Part shown: piece by piece, positions 1 through 8,563 of the stretch | Position numbering within the stretch: the first letter of the stretch is position 1 | How the letters are laid out: each line of letters begins with the position of its first letter | Source: Streptomyces puniciscabiei | GTDB lineage: Bacteria; Actinomycetota; Actinomycetes; Streptomycetales; Streptomycetaceae | Reading direction: 5' to 3' | Length of the DNA: 64,000 nt | Assembly (NCBI RefSeq): GCF_006715785.1 | Contig: NZ_VFNX01000001.1 | Coordinates: 4,444,001-4,508,000 of the forward strand | Translations under genes and position numbers: made by a program | The notes under the pieces: generated by a model | What the model saw: only the letters and a program-made list of their open reading frames with translations | Databases searched by the model: none | Told to the model about the DNA's origin: nothing

Positions 1-1
1 C

Positions 2-733
2 CTGCATGCCGCCTACTCCCTCGGCGCGCTCGGCGGTGCCGCCCTGGCCGCCGCCACCGCCCACACTCCGCACCGAGTCCTCTTCCTCACCACCGGCTTG
101 TCCCTCGCCGGCCTTGCCCTTGCCGTAACACCGGTCACCCGCTCTCTCAGCGGAACCGACCGGCCTCCGGCGCCAGCAGGCGCTCAACCGAGGCTCTCGG
201 CAAGGACGTTGGTGCTGCTCGGTGCTCTGGCCGCCGCGAGCCTGCTGGGCGAGGGGGCGGCAGCCGACTGGGCCGCGGTCCACCTGCACAGCCTGGGCGC
301 CCCTGCGGCCGTGAGCGCTGCCGCGTTCGCCCTCTACAGCGCGGCCATGGCCGCCGGACGCCTGGCTGGCGACCGCCTCACCCAAGCCTTCAGCGCTCCC
401 ACCATCGTCCGTGCCGGCGCGCTTCTGGCGGCGGCCGGGCTGGCCACCGGCGTCCTGGCCGCCACGGTGCCGCTGGCACTGGCCGGCTGGACGGCCTTGG
501 GCCTTGGTCTGTCCATCACCGTCCCGTGCCTGATCACCGCAGCCGGTGTTGGGGGCCCCAGAGCCGTGGCCACGGTCGCCGTCATCGGCTACCTCGGCCT
601 GCTCGCCGGGCCCGCCCTCATCGGCGCCCTCGCGAGCCTCACCACTCTGCCCACCGCGCTGCTGCTGCCCGCCCTGCTCGCAGCCGCCGTCGCCGCCCTT
701 TCCCACCGAGCCCTGGAGCACCCCACCCCTTGA
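2..733 (+). CDS. MFS transporter, C-terminal part (cut by window start)
   Basis: The reading frame is open from base 2, so the gene begins outside the window and only about 243 C-terminal residues are visible. They form about eight hydrophobic segments rich in Ala, Leu and Gly. A loop reading AGRLAGDRLTQ resembles the cytoplasmic G-R-x-x-D-R loop of major facilitator transporters. It is probably a drug or metabolite exporter in the cell membrane; the substrate cannot be told. The stop codon overlaps the TTG start of the next gene (TTGA), so the two are probably translationally coupled. The TTG at 98 is an internal Leu codon, not a start. The family call rests on hydrophobic pattern and one loop motif. 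Confidence 0.75.
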   Translation: MHAAYSLGALGGAALAAATAHTPHRVLFLTTGLSLAGLALAVTPVTRSLSGTDRPPAPAGAQPRLSARTLVLLGALAAASLLGEGAAADWAAVHLHSLGAPAAVSAAAFALYSAAMAAGRLAGDRLTQAFSAPTIVRAGALLAAAGLATGVLAATVPLALAGWTALGLGLSITVPCLITAAGVGGPRAVATVAVIGYLGLLAGPALIGALASLTTLPTALLLPALLAAAVAALSHRALEHPTP

Positions 734-1359
734 ACCCGAACACCGCGCACCCCGGCCTTGATGCCGTGATCTTCGACTACAACGGCGTCATCGGCGTGCA
801 GCCCACGACCGGCCAGTGGTGTCACCTCGCCCGCACCGCGGCCTGGCCCGAGGAGGACCTCACCGCCTTCCAGACCGCCTTCTGGAGTGCCCGAGAGCCC
901 TACGACGCCGGCCAGCTGAGCGACCTGGCGTACTGGGCCCGTGTCCTCGGCCACCATCCCGGCCCGCGGCTGCTGCGCGAACTGCGCGCCGCCGACACCG
1001 CCATGTGGACCACCACCGACGACCACGTCGTTGATGTCCTGCGCCGCGCCCACCAGGCAGGACTGCCGATGGTGTTGCTGTCCAACGCGCCCCGCCACCT
1101 CAGCGACGTCCTCGACACCCACCCCTGGCGCCGCCTGATGACCCAGGCCCTGTACTCGGCCCGGCTCGAGGTGTGCAAACCCGATCCGGCCGCCTATCTG
1201 CACGCCCTGGCCGCCAGCGGTGGTGTCGACCCGCAGCGCGTGCTGTTCGTCGATGACCGGGCGGACAACTGCCGCGCCGCCCGCAGTCTGGGGCTGCAAA
1301 CGCTGCACTACACGGGCCGGCCCAACGACCTCCAAGCAGCACTGTTCCCCACGGGCTGA
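730..1359 (+). CDS. HAD-superfamily hydrolase
   Basis: A 209-residue haloacid dehalogenase-like phosphatase. Motif I is FDYNGVIG near residue 16, with Asn where the general acid/base Asp usually sits. Motif II is LLSNAP, motif III CKPDPAAY, and motif IV FVDDRADN. The order and spacing fit subfamily IA (phosphoglycolate phosphatase or epoxide-hydrolase N-terminal type). The TTG start at 730 overlaps the MFS stop, and the homologous region begins about ten residues later, so longer upstream starts are unlikely. The D-to-N change at D+2 could reduce phosphatase activity. The substrate is unknown. Confidence 0.75.
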   Translation: MNPNTAHPGLDAVIFDYNGVIGVQPTTGQWCHLARTAAWPEEDLTAFQTAFWSAREPYDAGQLSDLAYWARVLGHHPGPRLLRELRAADTAMWTTTDDHVVDVLRRAHQAGLPMVLLSNAPRHLSDVLDTHPWRRLMTQALYSARLEVCKPDPAAYLHALAASGGVDPQRVLFVDDRADNCRAARSLGLQTLHYTGRPNDLQAALFPTG

Positions 1360-1392
1360 ACCACCCCGCAACCCCTACCTCTCAGGAGTCGA

Positions 1393-2259
1393 GTGCCACC
1401 TCACGACGACTTTCGCACCATCGACGGGGACGTCTATGTCTCCCCGCGCTATCTCGCCGGCACGACCGGGTGTGGCGACCCCGCCCTGGCCCCGCTGTTC
1501 GCCCTCGGCTGGCACCTGGAGAATGACGACCTCGGCAACGCCTATGTGAACGCGCCCGATGGCCGGGTCCGCCTCGGCTACCTCCCCGAAGGCGAGGACG
1601 ACGGTCTGTGGCGCATCAACGCCTACAAGGACCCCTTCGGTCCGCCAGCGTGGGGAGTGTGCTTCAGCGACTCCTGTCCGACGGAGTTCGTCCAAGCCTT
1701 CACCACGGTCCTCGCCGACGCGTACGCACAGGGCCCGGACGCCTATCTCGCGACGTCGGACCCGCGCAGCGCCGACCGCGACCCATTCCTCGCCGTGGTC
1801 CCCCTCATCAACCGCGGCTGGCAGATCGACCGCCCCCGCTGGGGAGTGTTCGCGATCCAGTCGCCCGACGGGCTCGCCGGGCTGGAGTTCACCACCGGAC
1901 GCCTCGACCCGGAAGCCGAGCTGACCACCCGCGACGCCCGCTGGCAGCTGTGGGCCGGCACCTCCATCGACCGTCCCGCCTGGTACGCCACCGCCAGCAC
2001 CCACACCCCCGTCGCCCTGCTGAAAGCCGTCACCGAGTGCGTCTCCGATCCCGCACCGCTACCGCGGTGGCGCGATGCCACCTACAGCTACGTCGACGGC
2101 ATGGCCCGGCTCACTCCCATCTCCCCGCCGCGCCCGCCGGCGCCGACGCCGCTCGACGTACGGCGAGCCGCTTCCCGTCGGCCGGCCGTGCTTCCCGCCA
2201 CAAGCGTCCCGCGCTGGAGCACCACCAGTGGTCCGGCGCTTCCCGGCCCGCGACGCTGA
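1393..2259 (+). CDS. DUF317 domain protein
   Basis: 288 residues starting at GTG 1393, four bases after CAGGAG. The N-terminal half has the pattern VYVSPRYLAGTTG followed by a Trp- and Asp-rich beta region (GWHLENDD, WGVCFSD), and a second similar unit follows (GWQIDRPRWGVFA). This matches the streptomycete DUF317 family, often seen as two copies per protein. The C-terminus is Pro/Arg-rich and probably disordered. The function of DUF317 is not known; members cluster with one another and with mobile-element genes. Two further members lie downstream here. Confidence 0.75.
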   Translation: MPPHDDFRTIDGDVYVSPRYLAGTTGCGDPALAPLFALGWHLENDDLGNAYVNAPDGRVRLGYLPEGEDDGLWRINAYKDPFGPPAWGVCFSDSCPTEFVQAFTTVLADAYAQGPDAYLATSDPRSADRDPFLAVVPLINRGWQIDRPRWGVFAIQSPDGLAGLEFTTGRLDPEAELTTRDARWQLWAGTSIDRPAWYATASTHTPVALLKAVTECVSDPAPLPRWRDATYSYVDGMARLTPISPPRPPAPTPLDVRRAASRRPAVLPATSVPRWSTTSGPALPGPRR

Positions 2260-2296
2260 ACCACCCACCACCTGACTGCCCAACCGGAGACACCGC

Positions 2297-2788
2297 TTGG
2301 CCCTGCACGCCCGAGAGTTCTTCATGGAGCATCTGAAGCTCCCCTTCACCGAGGCAACCGTCGTCGGCGCCACCTTCTACGCCGCTCCCACCTCTGGCCC
2401 TCTGCGGCTGCGGATCGACTTCTCCCCGACCATCCGCGCCGGTGAGTACGACGGCCTGCGGCTTGCCACCCTCCATCAGGACCGTGGCCAACTCGACGCT
2501 GTGGTCCTGCGGTTCGAGGACCACAAGACGTTCGACCACCGCGACGCGACACAGGGCCGAGCGCCGCAGAACTCGGGATACGGCACGTTCAAGGAGTTCC
2601 GGGACCGTCCCGACTGGGTGCCGTGGCAAGGCGCTCACACAGCCGGACTGCGCGAGGCGATCGAGCAGTACACCACCGTCTGGTTCCCCGGCGCGTGGAC
2701 GGCATCCGCACCGAGCCGAGCGGTGGGCCGTACTGCTCGCAAGGCTCCATCCCCGCCGCCCTCCCGCAGCGGGAGCCGCGCCCGCTGA
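2297..2788 (+). CDS. Hypothetical protein in DUF317 group
   Basis: 163 residues from TTG 2297, seven bases after GGAGA; an ATG at 2324 is an alternative. The first 120 residues are soluble and mixed alpha/beta with many acidic residues (DFSPTIRAGEYDGL, RFEDHKTFDHRD). The tail is low-complexity Ser/Pro/Arg. I recognise no motif. Its position between two DUF317 genes with small gaps suggests co-transcription and a shared role. Confidence 0.55.
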   Translation: MALHAREFFMEHLKLPFTEATVVGATFYAAPTSGPLRLRIDFSPTIRAGEYDGLRLATLHQDRGQLDAVVLRFEDHKTFDHRDATQGRAPQNSGYGTFKEFRDRPDWVPWQGAHTAGLREAIEQYTTVWFPGAWTASAPSRAVGRTARKAPSPPPSRSGSRAR

Positions 2789-2879
2789 ACCGGCCGGCCC
2801 TTCACCTCCATATCCACCTCCCGCGCGGCACTTGGGCTCACGCCTGCAGCTGCTCCGCGCCCTCCCTGACAGGAGCCCC

Positions 2880-3665
2880 GTGTCGTCCGACCCCTTCAAC
2901 AACCTCGGCCCCGACAGGGAAGTAAAGGTCCTGCCCCGCCATCTGGCGGGCCCCGGCCCCACCGACCTCCACATCGCCTGGCCTTTCCCCTTTGATGAGG
3001 ACTGGTCGCTGCACCAGCCCGGGACGGGACCGGCGCTCGCCAGCAGCCCCTGCCTGCGCCTGTTCACCGGACTCGTCCCCTCCGACACGTTCAGCAAGGG
3101 GAAGTGGACCATTGCTGCGAACCGCGTCCCGTTCGCTCAGCCGACCTGGAAGATCACCTTCGACGCCACCACCCCGATCGAGCTGCTTCACGATGTCCAT
3201 ACCGAACTGCTCGACCTCTACCTCGAAGGCCGCCACAGCGACCGCGACCGGCTGTTCGAGGACGACACTGCGCCGCAGGAGGCGTACACGCCGCTGCTCG
3301 CTCGCGGCTGGAGCCACCAGGTCAAGACCGACGGCACGCAATTCTTCCGTGCCCCCGACGACCTCGCAGGCGTACGGCACCGCTACGCCGGCTCCGACGC
3401 TCCCACCTGGACGGCCTGGGGCGGACACCCCGATCAGCCGTACTGGCGCGCCCAGTTCTCCTTCGGCACGCCTACCGCGCTGGTTGCGGCATTCACCATC
3501 TCGATGATCGCCACCGTGCCGGTCAGCCGCACCGTGAAAGACGTCCCGTTCCCCACCCGCGACCTCCTCTACATCGTGGCGGCGGCAACGGGGGCAAAGC
3601 AGGCGCCTCTCTCTTCGCCGGTCGCCACGCCCCCTCCGGGCCCAGCCCCGCGCCGAACCCGCTGA
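2880..3665 (+). CDS. DUF317 domain protein
   Basis: 261 residues from GTG 2880, four bases after CAGGAG; the reading frame is open much further upstream, but that stretch overlaps the previous gene. It opens with VLPRHLAGPG, the family's typical PRYLAG-like beginning, and has two Trp-rich units (WKITFDATTP, then GWSHQVKTDG with TWTAWGGHP). Similarity to the gene at 1393 indicates paralogy. No catalytic residues are apparent, the localisation is probably cytoplasmic, and the function is unknown. A Pro/Arg tail ends the protein. Confidence 0.72.
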   Translation: MSSDPFNNLGPDREVKVLPRHLAGPGPTDLHIAWPFPFDEDWSLHQPGTGPALASSPCLRLFTGLVPSDTFSKGKWTIAANRVPFAQPTWKITFDATTPIELLHDVHTELLDLYLEGRHSDRDRLFEDDTAPQEAYTPLLARGWSHQVKTDGTQFFRAPDDLAGVRHRYAGSDAPTWTAWGGHPDQPYWRAQFSFGTPTALVAAFTISMIATVPVSRTVKDVPFPTRDLLYIVAAATGAKQAPLSSPVATPPPGPAPRRTR

Positions 3666-3702
3666 CCCCTTCTCCACACCGATCAAGGAGCCACCCTTCT
3701 TT

Positions 3703-4716
3703 ATGCGCACCCGTATGCCGACCGCGGCCCTCGTCGTTGCCGCTGCCGTGACCGGCACCCTGGCCTGTGTACCGACCGCTTCGGCCCACGCTGCCGAGCC
3801 CACCCCGGCCACGAGTGCCGTCCCCACCGGCGGCGTCCAGATCACCAAGAAGGATGCCGGCGGGGACCTGCTGGCCGGCGCATCGTTCACCCTGCTCGAC
3901 ACCACCGGGAAGGAAGTGGCCCAGGGGAAGACCGACACCGACGGCAAGCTCGCCTTCAACGGCCTGGCAGCCGGCGTCTACCGGCTCAAGGAGGTCTCCA
4001 GCGGCAACCCTCTGCTCGACGTGGTCGCCGACCAGGACGTCATCGTCACCCCCGGCGTGACCACGCCTCTGACGATCACCGACCCGTTCAAGGCCGCCAA
4101 GGTCCTCCTGCAGGCCAAGGACGACAAGACCGGCAAGCTCCTGTCCGGCGCAACGGTGAACATCGGCACCGGCGCCTCGACGCTGCTCACCCTGACGACG
4201 GGGGCCGAGGGCACGGCCTCCGGAGAGCTGCCGGTCTCGAGTCGGAAGACAGAGTTCTGGGTCAAGCAGGTCAAGGCTCCCGCCGGGTACGACCTCTACA
4301 AGACGCCCAAGACGTTCACCGCCGGCCCCGGCGCCCCTGTGACTGTGACCGTCACCAACACCAGGACCGCAACCAACCCCAAGCCCCACCCTTCGGACAA
4401 GCCGACGCAACAGCCCACCAGCACTCCGTCCACCCCCGCCGACAAGCCGGGCAGCGACAGCGGCAGCACCAAGCCCTCCGCGCCGAGCCCCGGCACGCCG
4501 GATGCCGACCCTTCGTCCACGGCAGCCGCGGTCCCGGACGGCGGCTCCATGCCGGCGACCCAGGCAGGCTCCCTCGCCCACACCGGCGCCGACGGCACCC
4601 CCTGGATCGCCGCAGGCGCGGGGCTTCTCGTCGTCGCCGGCGCCGTCACCCTTATCGCCGTGCGCCGTCGTACGGCTGCCGAGCCCGAGCCCGACGACAA
4701 CAGCAAGACCAACTAG
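3703..4716 (+). CDS. SpaA/Cna-B-type surface protein with LAHTG sorting signal
   Basis: 337 residues. A signal peptide (residues 1-31, cleavage after an AxA-like site) precedes two prealbumin-like beta domains (about 45-130 and 135-220). The first begins GGVQITKKDAGGD, typical of SpaA/Cna-B folds that can form isopeptide bonds. A long Pro/Ser/Thr/Lys stalk follows, then LAHTGADG, a hydrophobic helix and an RRR tail. LAxTG is the motif recognised by class E sortases of actinobacteria, so the product is probably attached to the wall. AAGGAG at 3685 supports the ATG at 3703. A strong terminator follows, so transcription ends here. The partner sortase could be the one at 24175, but this is inference. 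Confidence 0.82.
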   Translation: MRTRMPTAALVVAAAVTGTLACVPTASAHAAEPTPATSAVPTGGVQITKKDAGGDLLAGASFTLLDTTGKEVAQGKTDTDGKLAFNGLAAGVYRLKEVSSGNPLLDVVADQDVIVTPGVTTPLTITDPFKAAKVLLQAKDDKTGKLLSGATVNIGTGASTLLTLTTGAEGTASGELPVSSRKTEFWVKQVKAPAGYDLYKTPKTFTAGPGAPVTVTVTNTRTATNPKPHPSDKPTQQPTSTPSTPADKPGSDSGSTKPSAPSPGTPDADPSSTAAAVPDGGSMPATQAGSLAHTGADGTPWIAAGAGLLVVAGAVTLIAVRRRTAAEPEPDDNSKTN

Positions 4717-4733
4717 CCCAAGATCGACCACTG

Positions 4734-4771
4734 CCAGCAGGCCCCCGAAAGCGCATCCGGGGGCCTGCTGG
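4734..4771 (+). terminator. Strong intrinsic terminator-like hairpin
   Basis: A 14-bp perfect stem (CCAGCAGGCCCCCG pairing with CGGGGGCCTGCTGG) closes a 10-base loop, 17 bases after the surface-protein stop codon. There is no clear U-tract, as is common in Streptomyces. Confidence 0.85.
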
Positions 4772-5065
4772 CGTCTATCGACGCCGAACCGCTACCCAGC
4801 CTCCAGCCCCTGCGGCGTGCCACCGCTACGCCGCCCCGGCATAGCGCAGGCCGGCCCGCGCGTGGATCGTTCACACCGGCACGGCCGAGCACTGTGTCGT
4901 GCTGCGCCCCAACTGGTCAGGCTGGCTGGGGGCGACCGAAGAGAAGGTCGTAACCCGCGGGGAGCTGCAGCAGGATCCGGTTCGGCAGGTCGTCGCCGGC
5001 GATGTCGGCGACGACGCTGAGCGTAGGCGCGGCCGACCCCGGGCCGGGGACGGAAGCCGCGGCCT
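4772..5065. other. No gene seen
   Basis: About 300 bases between the terminator and the end of the leftward small ORF. Short open frames here lack ribosome sites and family-like composition. Confidence 0.5.
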
Positions 5066-5314
5066 TTACGTCCCCGGCGGTTTCACGTCAGCGCACGCTG
5101 CGCACGGGCACTTGGCGGCTGCACCACTGGGAGTGCGGTCCAGCCGGGCGGGCGGTCCCGCGGGCTGCACAGGACCCGCGGGCAGCGGCTCCGGGGACTG
5201 GGGCCGCCCGCTCCGCCCGCCCATCTCGTCATCCTGCTGCCTTGGCGGAAGCTGGCTGGTCACGGCACGCCAGCACCGCACCACCGGTTCCCCGAACAGC
5301 TCATAAACGCTCAC
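5066..5314 (-). CDS. Small Pro-rich protein, copy 1 of a duplicated module
   Basis: 82 residues from GTG 5314, whose codon overlaps the TGA of the upstream membrane protein (GTGA). It starts VSVYELFGEPVVRCWRA, has a Pro/Gln/Gly-rich middle, and ends with CPCAACADVKPPGT. A related frame with the same start and the same ending occurs at 9225-9490, but there an amber codon interrupts it. Conservation of both ends supports this frame as coding. The paired cysteines could bind metal. The function is unknown. Confidence 0.55.
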   Translation of the reverse strand: MSVYELFGEPVVRCWRAVTSQLPPRQQDDEMGGRSGRPQSPEPLPAGPVQPAGPPARLDRTPSGAAAKCPCAACADVKPPGT

Positions 5315-5532
5315 CACGCAAGGCCGGGCACGGCCGTCGACACCACCGCGAGGATCACGGTGGCCGCCGAGATGGCGAGCATCACGGCCCGCCCATGCCA
5401 CGCCGTGGGCCGCAGCTTCCCACCTGCCCGCTCGGCGGCACTGCTGTGATCACCGGATTCGGCCGAGGGCCGGAAGGTCTCCGGCCGGGGCGCGCAGGGC
5501 TCTGCGCGGTCACGGCGAGCATCCACGCACAC
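5311..5532 (-). CDS. Small single-pass membrane protein, copy 1
   Basis: About 73 residues if started at GTG 5532; the start is chosen by alignment with the paralogue at 9487-9720. The N-terminal half is polar (CVDARRDRAEP). The C-terminus has a hydrophobic segment, AVMLAISAATVILAVV, nearly the same as in the other copy. It is coupled by a GTGA overlap to the Pro-rich ORF downstream, as in the second copy. It is probably a membrane anchor or small regulator; no family is recognised. Confidence 0.55.
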   Translation of the reverse strand: MCVDARRDRAEPCAPRPETFRPSAESGDHSSAAERAGGKLRPTAWHGRAVMLAISAATVILAVVSTAVPGLAW

Positions 5533-5766
5533 CCCAACGAGCGGCCAGGGCCACGGGAGGCGGGCGGCCCGGCCTTGTTCACCCGGCCAGGGCAGCGGCC
5601 TGCCCCTGGTGCACGGTGACTGGTCTGAGGAGCACCGGCCAGCCGGAGAATGAAGGATACGGACGGTGCGGTCCGCTCCGGCCCCGTCCACCAGGGCGGC
5701 TGCGGCCAGCGTAGAACGGCCCAGCCCGGGCAACACCCTGACGGGCCCCGGACGGGTGCTGCTGGG

Positions 5767-6279
5767 TCAACGGTGGCGGCCCGCGACGTCTCCGCCGGGG
5801 TCGTCGGCGAGCATCACCGAGGCGACCGTGCGCTTGCCGACCGCCTCCCGGTGCACCTCGAAGTCCTGGCACACGGCCAACACGATCTCCAGGCCGTGCT
5901 GGCCCACCCGGCCCGGATCGGCGGCCCGGGCCACCGGGAGAAGGGGGCGGCTGTCCCAGACCGTGATGGCGATGGTGCCTCCAGCCAGCTCCAGATCCAG
6001 CAGGCACGGGCCGGGCGCGTACTTGCAGGCGTTCGTGATCAGCTCGCTGACCACCAACTGCACCGTGCCCATGGCCCGGTCCGACACCGGGAGCCCGTGC
6101 TCGGCCTGCACACCGGTCAGGAAGTCGCGGGCCAGCGCGCGAGCCTGGGCGATGTCGGCCGGGCTGCCCTCGTAGGTTGCAGACGACCGGGCCAGCAGCG
6201 CTATGTCATGCCGCTCCTGGCCCCGGACTTCGGCAGCCTCGTCCATGTCCACCGCCCTCTGCCTGAGCGCCTTACGCAA
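5767..6279 (-). CDS. RsbW-like ATP-binding protein (HATPase_c_2)
   Basis: 170 residues in the GHKL ATPase fold of anti-sigma serine kinases. The N box is ELITNACKYAPG (about residues 80-91). A G1-type motif VWDSRP and a G2-type motif GRVGQHGLEIV follow. Proteins of this type in Streptomyces bind ATP and control sigma factors or phosphorylate STAS antagonists. Two STAS proteins lie within 3 kb (7287 and 8787) and are candidate partners. A start at the internal ATG about 12 codons in is also possible. The size is normal for the family. Confidence 0.78.
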   Translation of the reverse strand: MRKALRQRAVDMDEAAEVRGQERHDIALLARSSATYEGSPADIAQARALARDFLTGVQAEHGLPVSDRAMGTVQLVVSELITNACKYAPGPCLLDLELAGGTIAITVWDSRPLLPVARAADPGRVGQHGLEIVLAVCQDFEVHREAVGKRTVASVMLADDPGGDVAGRHR

Positions 6280-6580
6280 CGCGTGTACCCCCGCGATCCC
6301 GGGACACGCCCGGCAAGAGGGGACAACTCGGCGTGACTACCGTGGCCGGCCGCAGTCGTGCAGCGCCCTCGCCGGGGCGGTTCAGGCGGCCGTGCTGAAG
6401 CCGGCGGTGGCCGGGAAAGTCTGGCCTGCTACGCAGCCTCCGGCCCTGCGCCGGCCGGCGGGACCGGCCACCGCGCGGCCGGTGTCGGCTCTTAGGCTTC
6501 TGTCATGGCCGAGAGCAGGATGCGACAAGCGGCCCGGAGGGGTGACTGGCAAAGAGGGGTGACTGGCAAAGTCGCCGAGG

Positions 6581-6719
6581 AGCCGTGGTTGCCCAGGCGA
6601 TGGTGTATGCGTCGTCCAGGGCCATGGCACCGTTGATCACCGGATCCACGAGGCCGGGCGCCTGCCTGTAGCACCGTGTTGGCCTGGCTGATCCGTCCAA
6701 GGGAGAGGCCGGTCTGCTC
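6581..6719 (-). pseudogene. ParB-like HTH fragment with frameshift
   Basis: On the minus strand, one frame reads TGLSLGRISQANTVLQ and, after a one-base shift near 6665, another reads APGLVDPVINGAMALDD. Joined, they resemble the helix-turn-helix stretch of ParB-like plasmid partition or KorB-type proteins, where an HTH is followed by an acidic helix ending in LDxAY. No intact gene surrounds it, so it looks like decayed plasmid DNA. The family call is from memory of the pattern and needs a search. Confidence 0.4.
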
Positions 6720-6787
6720 AGAAACTGAACGCGTGGAGTGCTCAGAGTCTGAGCACGGCTGGTGTTCAGATTCTGAACGCGCCCTGA
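6716..6787. repeat. Three palindromes at exact 24-bp spacing
   Basis: Three repeats of the form G(C/T)TCAGAnnCTGA(A/G)C have centres at 6723, 6747 and 6771. The middle one extends to a perfect 19-bp palindrome, GTGCTCAGA-G-TCTGAGCAC (6738-6756). The third is GTTCAGA-T-TCTGAAC. The first is imperfect (AAA core). The regular 24-bp period suggests cooperative protein binding, as in iterons, parS-like arrays or multi-operators. They abut the ParB-like remnant. Confidence 0.7.
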
Positions 6788-7286
6788 CGCAGATGTTCGC
6801 GAGCTGTCGGTACCCCGCGTCCTCGCTGCCGACGGCCCGGGGCAACGCGTGGTACGGCTCTAGGGTCCGCAGATTCGTTAGCAACGACGAGCCTTCCACC
6901 TGCTGTATTGCCGACCGTGCGCAGGGTGGCGGCGCGGGGCTGTCGACGGCTGATGCGCAGTCGGCGGCTTGGTGACGTCTTCGGCGGTCACGCTTGGTGA
7001 GGCGCGGGTGCGGGTGCTCGGTCTTGTGTAGTTCCACCGGTTCGGCCAGGTGCAAACGGGCATGGTCACCGCGTGGGCGTCTGGTGCGGCGCTTCAGCAC
7101 GGAGTCAGGGGATGTGGCCCAGACACGCGGGGCGCGGGTTGATCTTGAAGACCGGACGGGCATCCGCGCCTCATCGGTGCCGTCGGGTTCCGCGGCGAGG
7201 ATGGGGCAGACGGTGGCGGCGGGGGACGGCGGCTGTGCGGTCCGGACCGGAGCGGCCCGCGAGGACCGTCACGTGCCCCGTTGCTG
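6788..7286. other. About 500 bases with no convincing gene
   Basis: Long open frames exist on the minus strand, but their products are Arg/Pro-rich, without ribosome sites or recognisable folds. I see no RNA gene. Confidence 0.5.
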
Positions 7287-7637
7287 TCAGCTGCTCAGGG
7301 CGGCCTCGGCGTCGGCGACGGTGTCGAAGGTCGGCAGGACCTGATCGGCTCGGGTCATCTGAAGGATCTGGCGCAGCGGGACCGGGACGCAGGCCAAGAC
7401 CAGCACCACCGCTGCCTTCTCCGCCTCGCGACGGGCTCCCAGTAGCACGCTCAGCCCCGCCGAGTCACAGAACGACACATCCGTCAGCTCCAGCACGACT
7501 GCCCGCTCCGAGTGGGTGATCACGTGCTTCAGCCGCTGACGAAGCTCTGGCTGCGTGGCATAGTCCATGGCCCCGCGCACCGTGGCCACCAGGCAGCGGC
7601 CCGACACGGTCGTCTCGACCGAGGGCAGATCGTCCAT
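7287..7637 (-). CDS. STAS-domain anti-sigma factor antagonist
   Basis: 116 residues from ATG 7637. It shows the SpoIIAA/RsbV pattern: an N-terminal beta strand (LVATVRGAMDYAT), then VVLELTDVSFCDSAGLSVLL, where the Ser of D-S-A-G is the expected phosphorylation site. The likely role is binding and release of an RsbW-like kinase; the ATPase at 5767 is a candidate partner. It is transcribed away from the HTH gene at 7726, leaving an 88-bp shared promoter region. Confidence 0.85.
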   Translation of the reverse strand: MDDLPSVETTVSGRCLVATVRGAMDYATQPELRQRLKHVITHSERAVVLELTDVSFCDSAGLSVLLGARREAEKAAVVLVLACVPVPLRQILQMTRADQVLPTFDTVADAEAALSS

Positions 7638-7725
7638 TGCGCTTGCCTCACCGTCTCGGCAGGGACCTTGAATAGGATGCCGCGAGCCTATCCGGCAAGG
7701 CCCGCACGACCGCCCGAAAGGCACG

Positions 7726-8253
7726 ATGCCTCCACCACGCAACCCTGCTTCCCTGCAGACAATGGATGAACCGGGTTTCCCGAATGTTCTCTGCCGGTGC
7801 GTCCGGCACGACGACATCGAAAGGCAGGCGATCGCGAACCAGCAGTCCGGAGAGTGGGGGTTCCTCACCAACGACGCGCGCGTGCTGCTGGCCACCGCCC
7901 GCGATACGGTCACGCGTATCCGCGACCTCGCGGCCGTCTGCCACATCACCGAACGCACCGCCCAGCGGGTCGTCGCCGACCTCGAACAGGCCGGTTACCT
8001 CAGCCGGGAGCGAGAGGGACGGCGCACGCGCTACACCATCCATCTGGACCGCAGGCTGCGTCATCCGGCGGAGGCCCATCTGCCCGTCAGGGCCTTGTTG
8101 GAATTGGTCACCGGCCACGGCCGAAGGATCATCCCCGGGCGAGCGGGTGAAGGCCAGAACGGGACACTCGGTGACTCTCAAGACAGGCCACGGACCGGTC
8201 GGTTCGTGACGGCGCTGCCGGCGCAGGCCCGGAATGGACGCTCCCGGGGTTGA
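7726..8253 (+). CDS. Winged-helix transcriptional regulator
   Basis: 175 residues from ATG 7726, preceded by GAAAGG. The central region, with RIRDLAAVCHITERTAQRVV then LEQAGYLSREREGRRTRY, is a classic winged helix: recognition helix ITERTAQRVVADL plus a charged wing. The segment QQSGEWGFLTNDARVL before it is typical of a small streptomycete MarR/ArsR-like family. The C-terminal 60 residues look disordered. It faces the STAS gene divergently and may control it. Confidence 0.75.
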   Translation: MPPPRNPASLQTMDEPGFPNVLCRCVRHDDIERQAIANQQSGEWGFLTNDARVLLATARDTVTRIRDLAAVCHITERTAQRVVADLEQAGYLSREREGRRTRYTIHLDRRLRHPAEAHLPVRALLELVTGHGRRIIPGRAGEGQNGTLGDSQDRPRTGRFVTALPAQARNGRSRG

Positions 8254-8456
8254 CGCCGACGTGTCCTGGGTCTGCATCCGCCACCGGGGCCAGCCACCGT
8301 ACAATTCTGCGGACACGGTGCCCAGATAGCGGCTGCCCTCGTACGCTGCGCCCAGGTCGAACGGTTGGTGTCCGCGGGCCGTACCAGCTGCACCGGGTGC
8401 TCATCGACGGTGCGGGTGAACAGGTCCTCCCGCTGGGCCGGGTCCGTGGTCGTCAC
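8254..8456 (-). pseudogene. Possible frameshifted hypothetical gene
   Basis: A minus-strand frame from ATG 8456 begins MTTTDPAQREDLFTRTVDEH, then loses protein-like character near 8358. From there a second frame reads DLGAAYEGSRYLGTV and continues SAELYGGWPRWRMQTQD. Joining the two by one base near the NR-S/F-DLG position gives a continuous sensible protein, suggesting a single-base deletion. The product is unknown. A sequencing error would explain it equally well. Confidence 0.35.
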
Positions 8457-8563
8457 CAGCCGCCCTCACCTCTCGTCCGGGCCTTCCGCCGAACCGGTAG
8501 CCGCATCCACGCCCTCACGCGATCATGGCAGCAACCGCAGTCTCTCCGGGAGGAATCCGCCCC

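Noticed and set aside
589..1371. Long minus-strand open frame opposite the HAD gene
   Set aside because: Gly/Val/Arg-rich shadow of high-GC coding DNA, with no ribosome site or family motif; the plus-strand HAD motifs are clear.
6492..7163. 223-residue minus-strand frame
   Set aside because: Only the short ParB-like portion has protein character, and that is split by a frameshift; the rest lacks structure.
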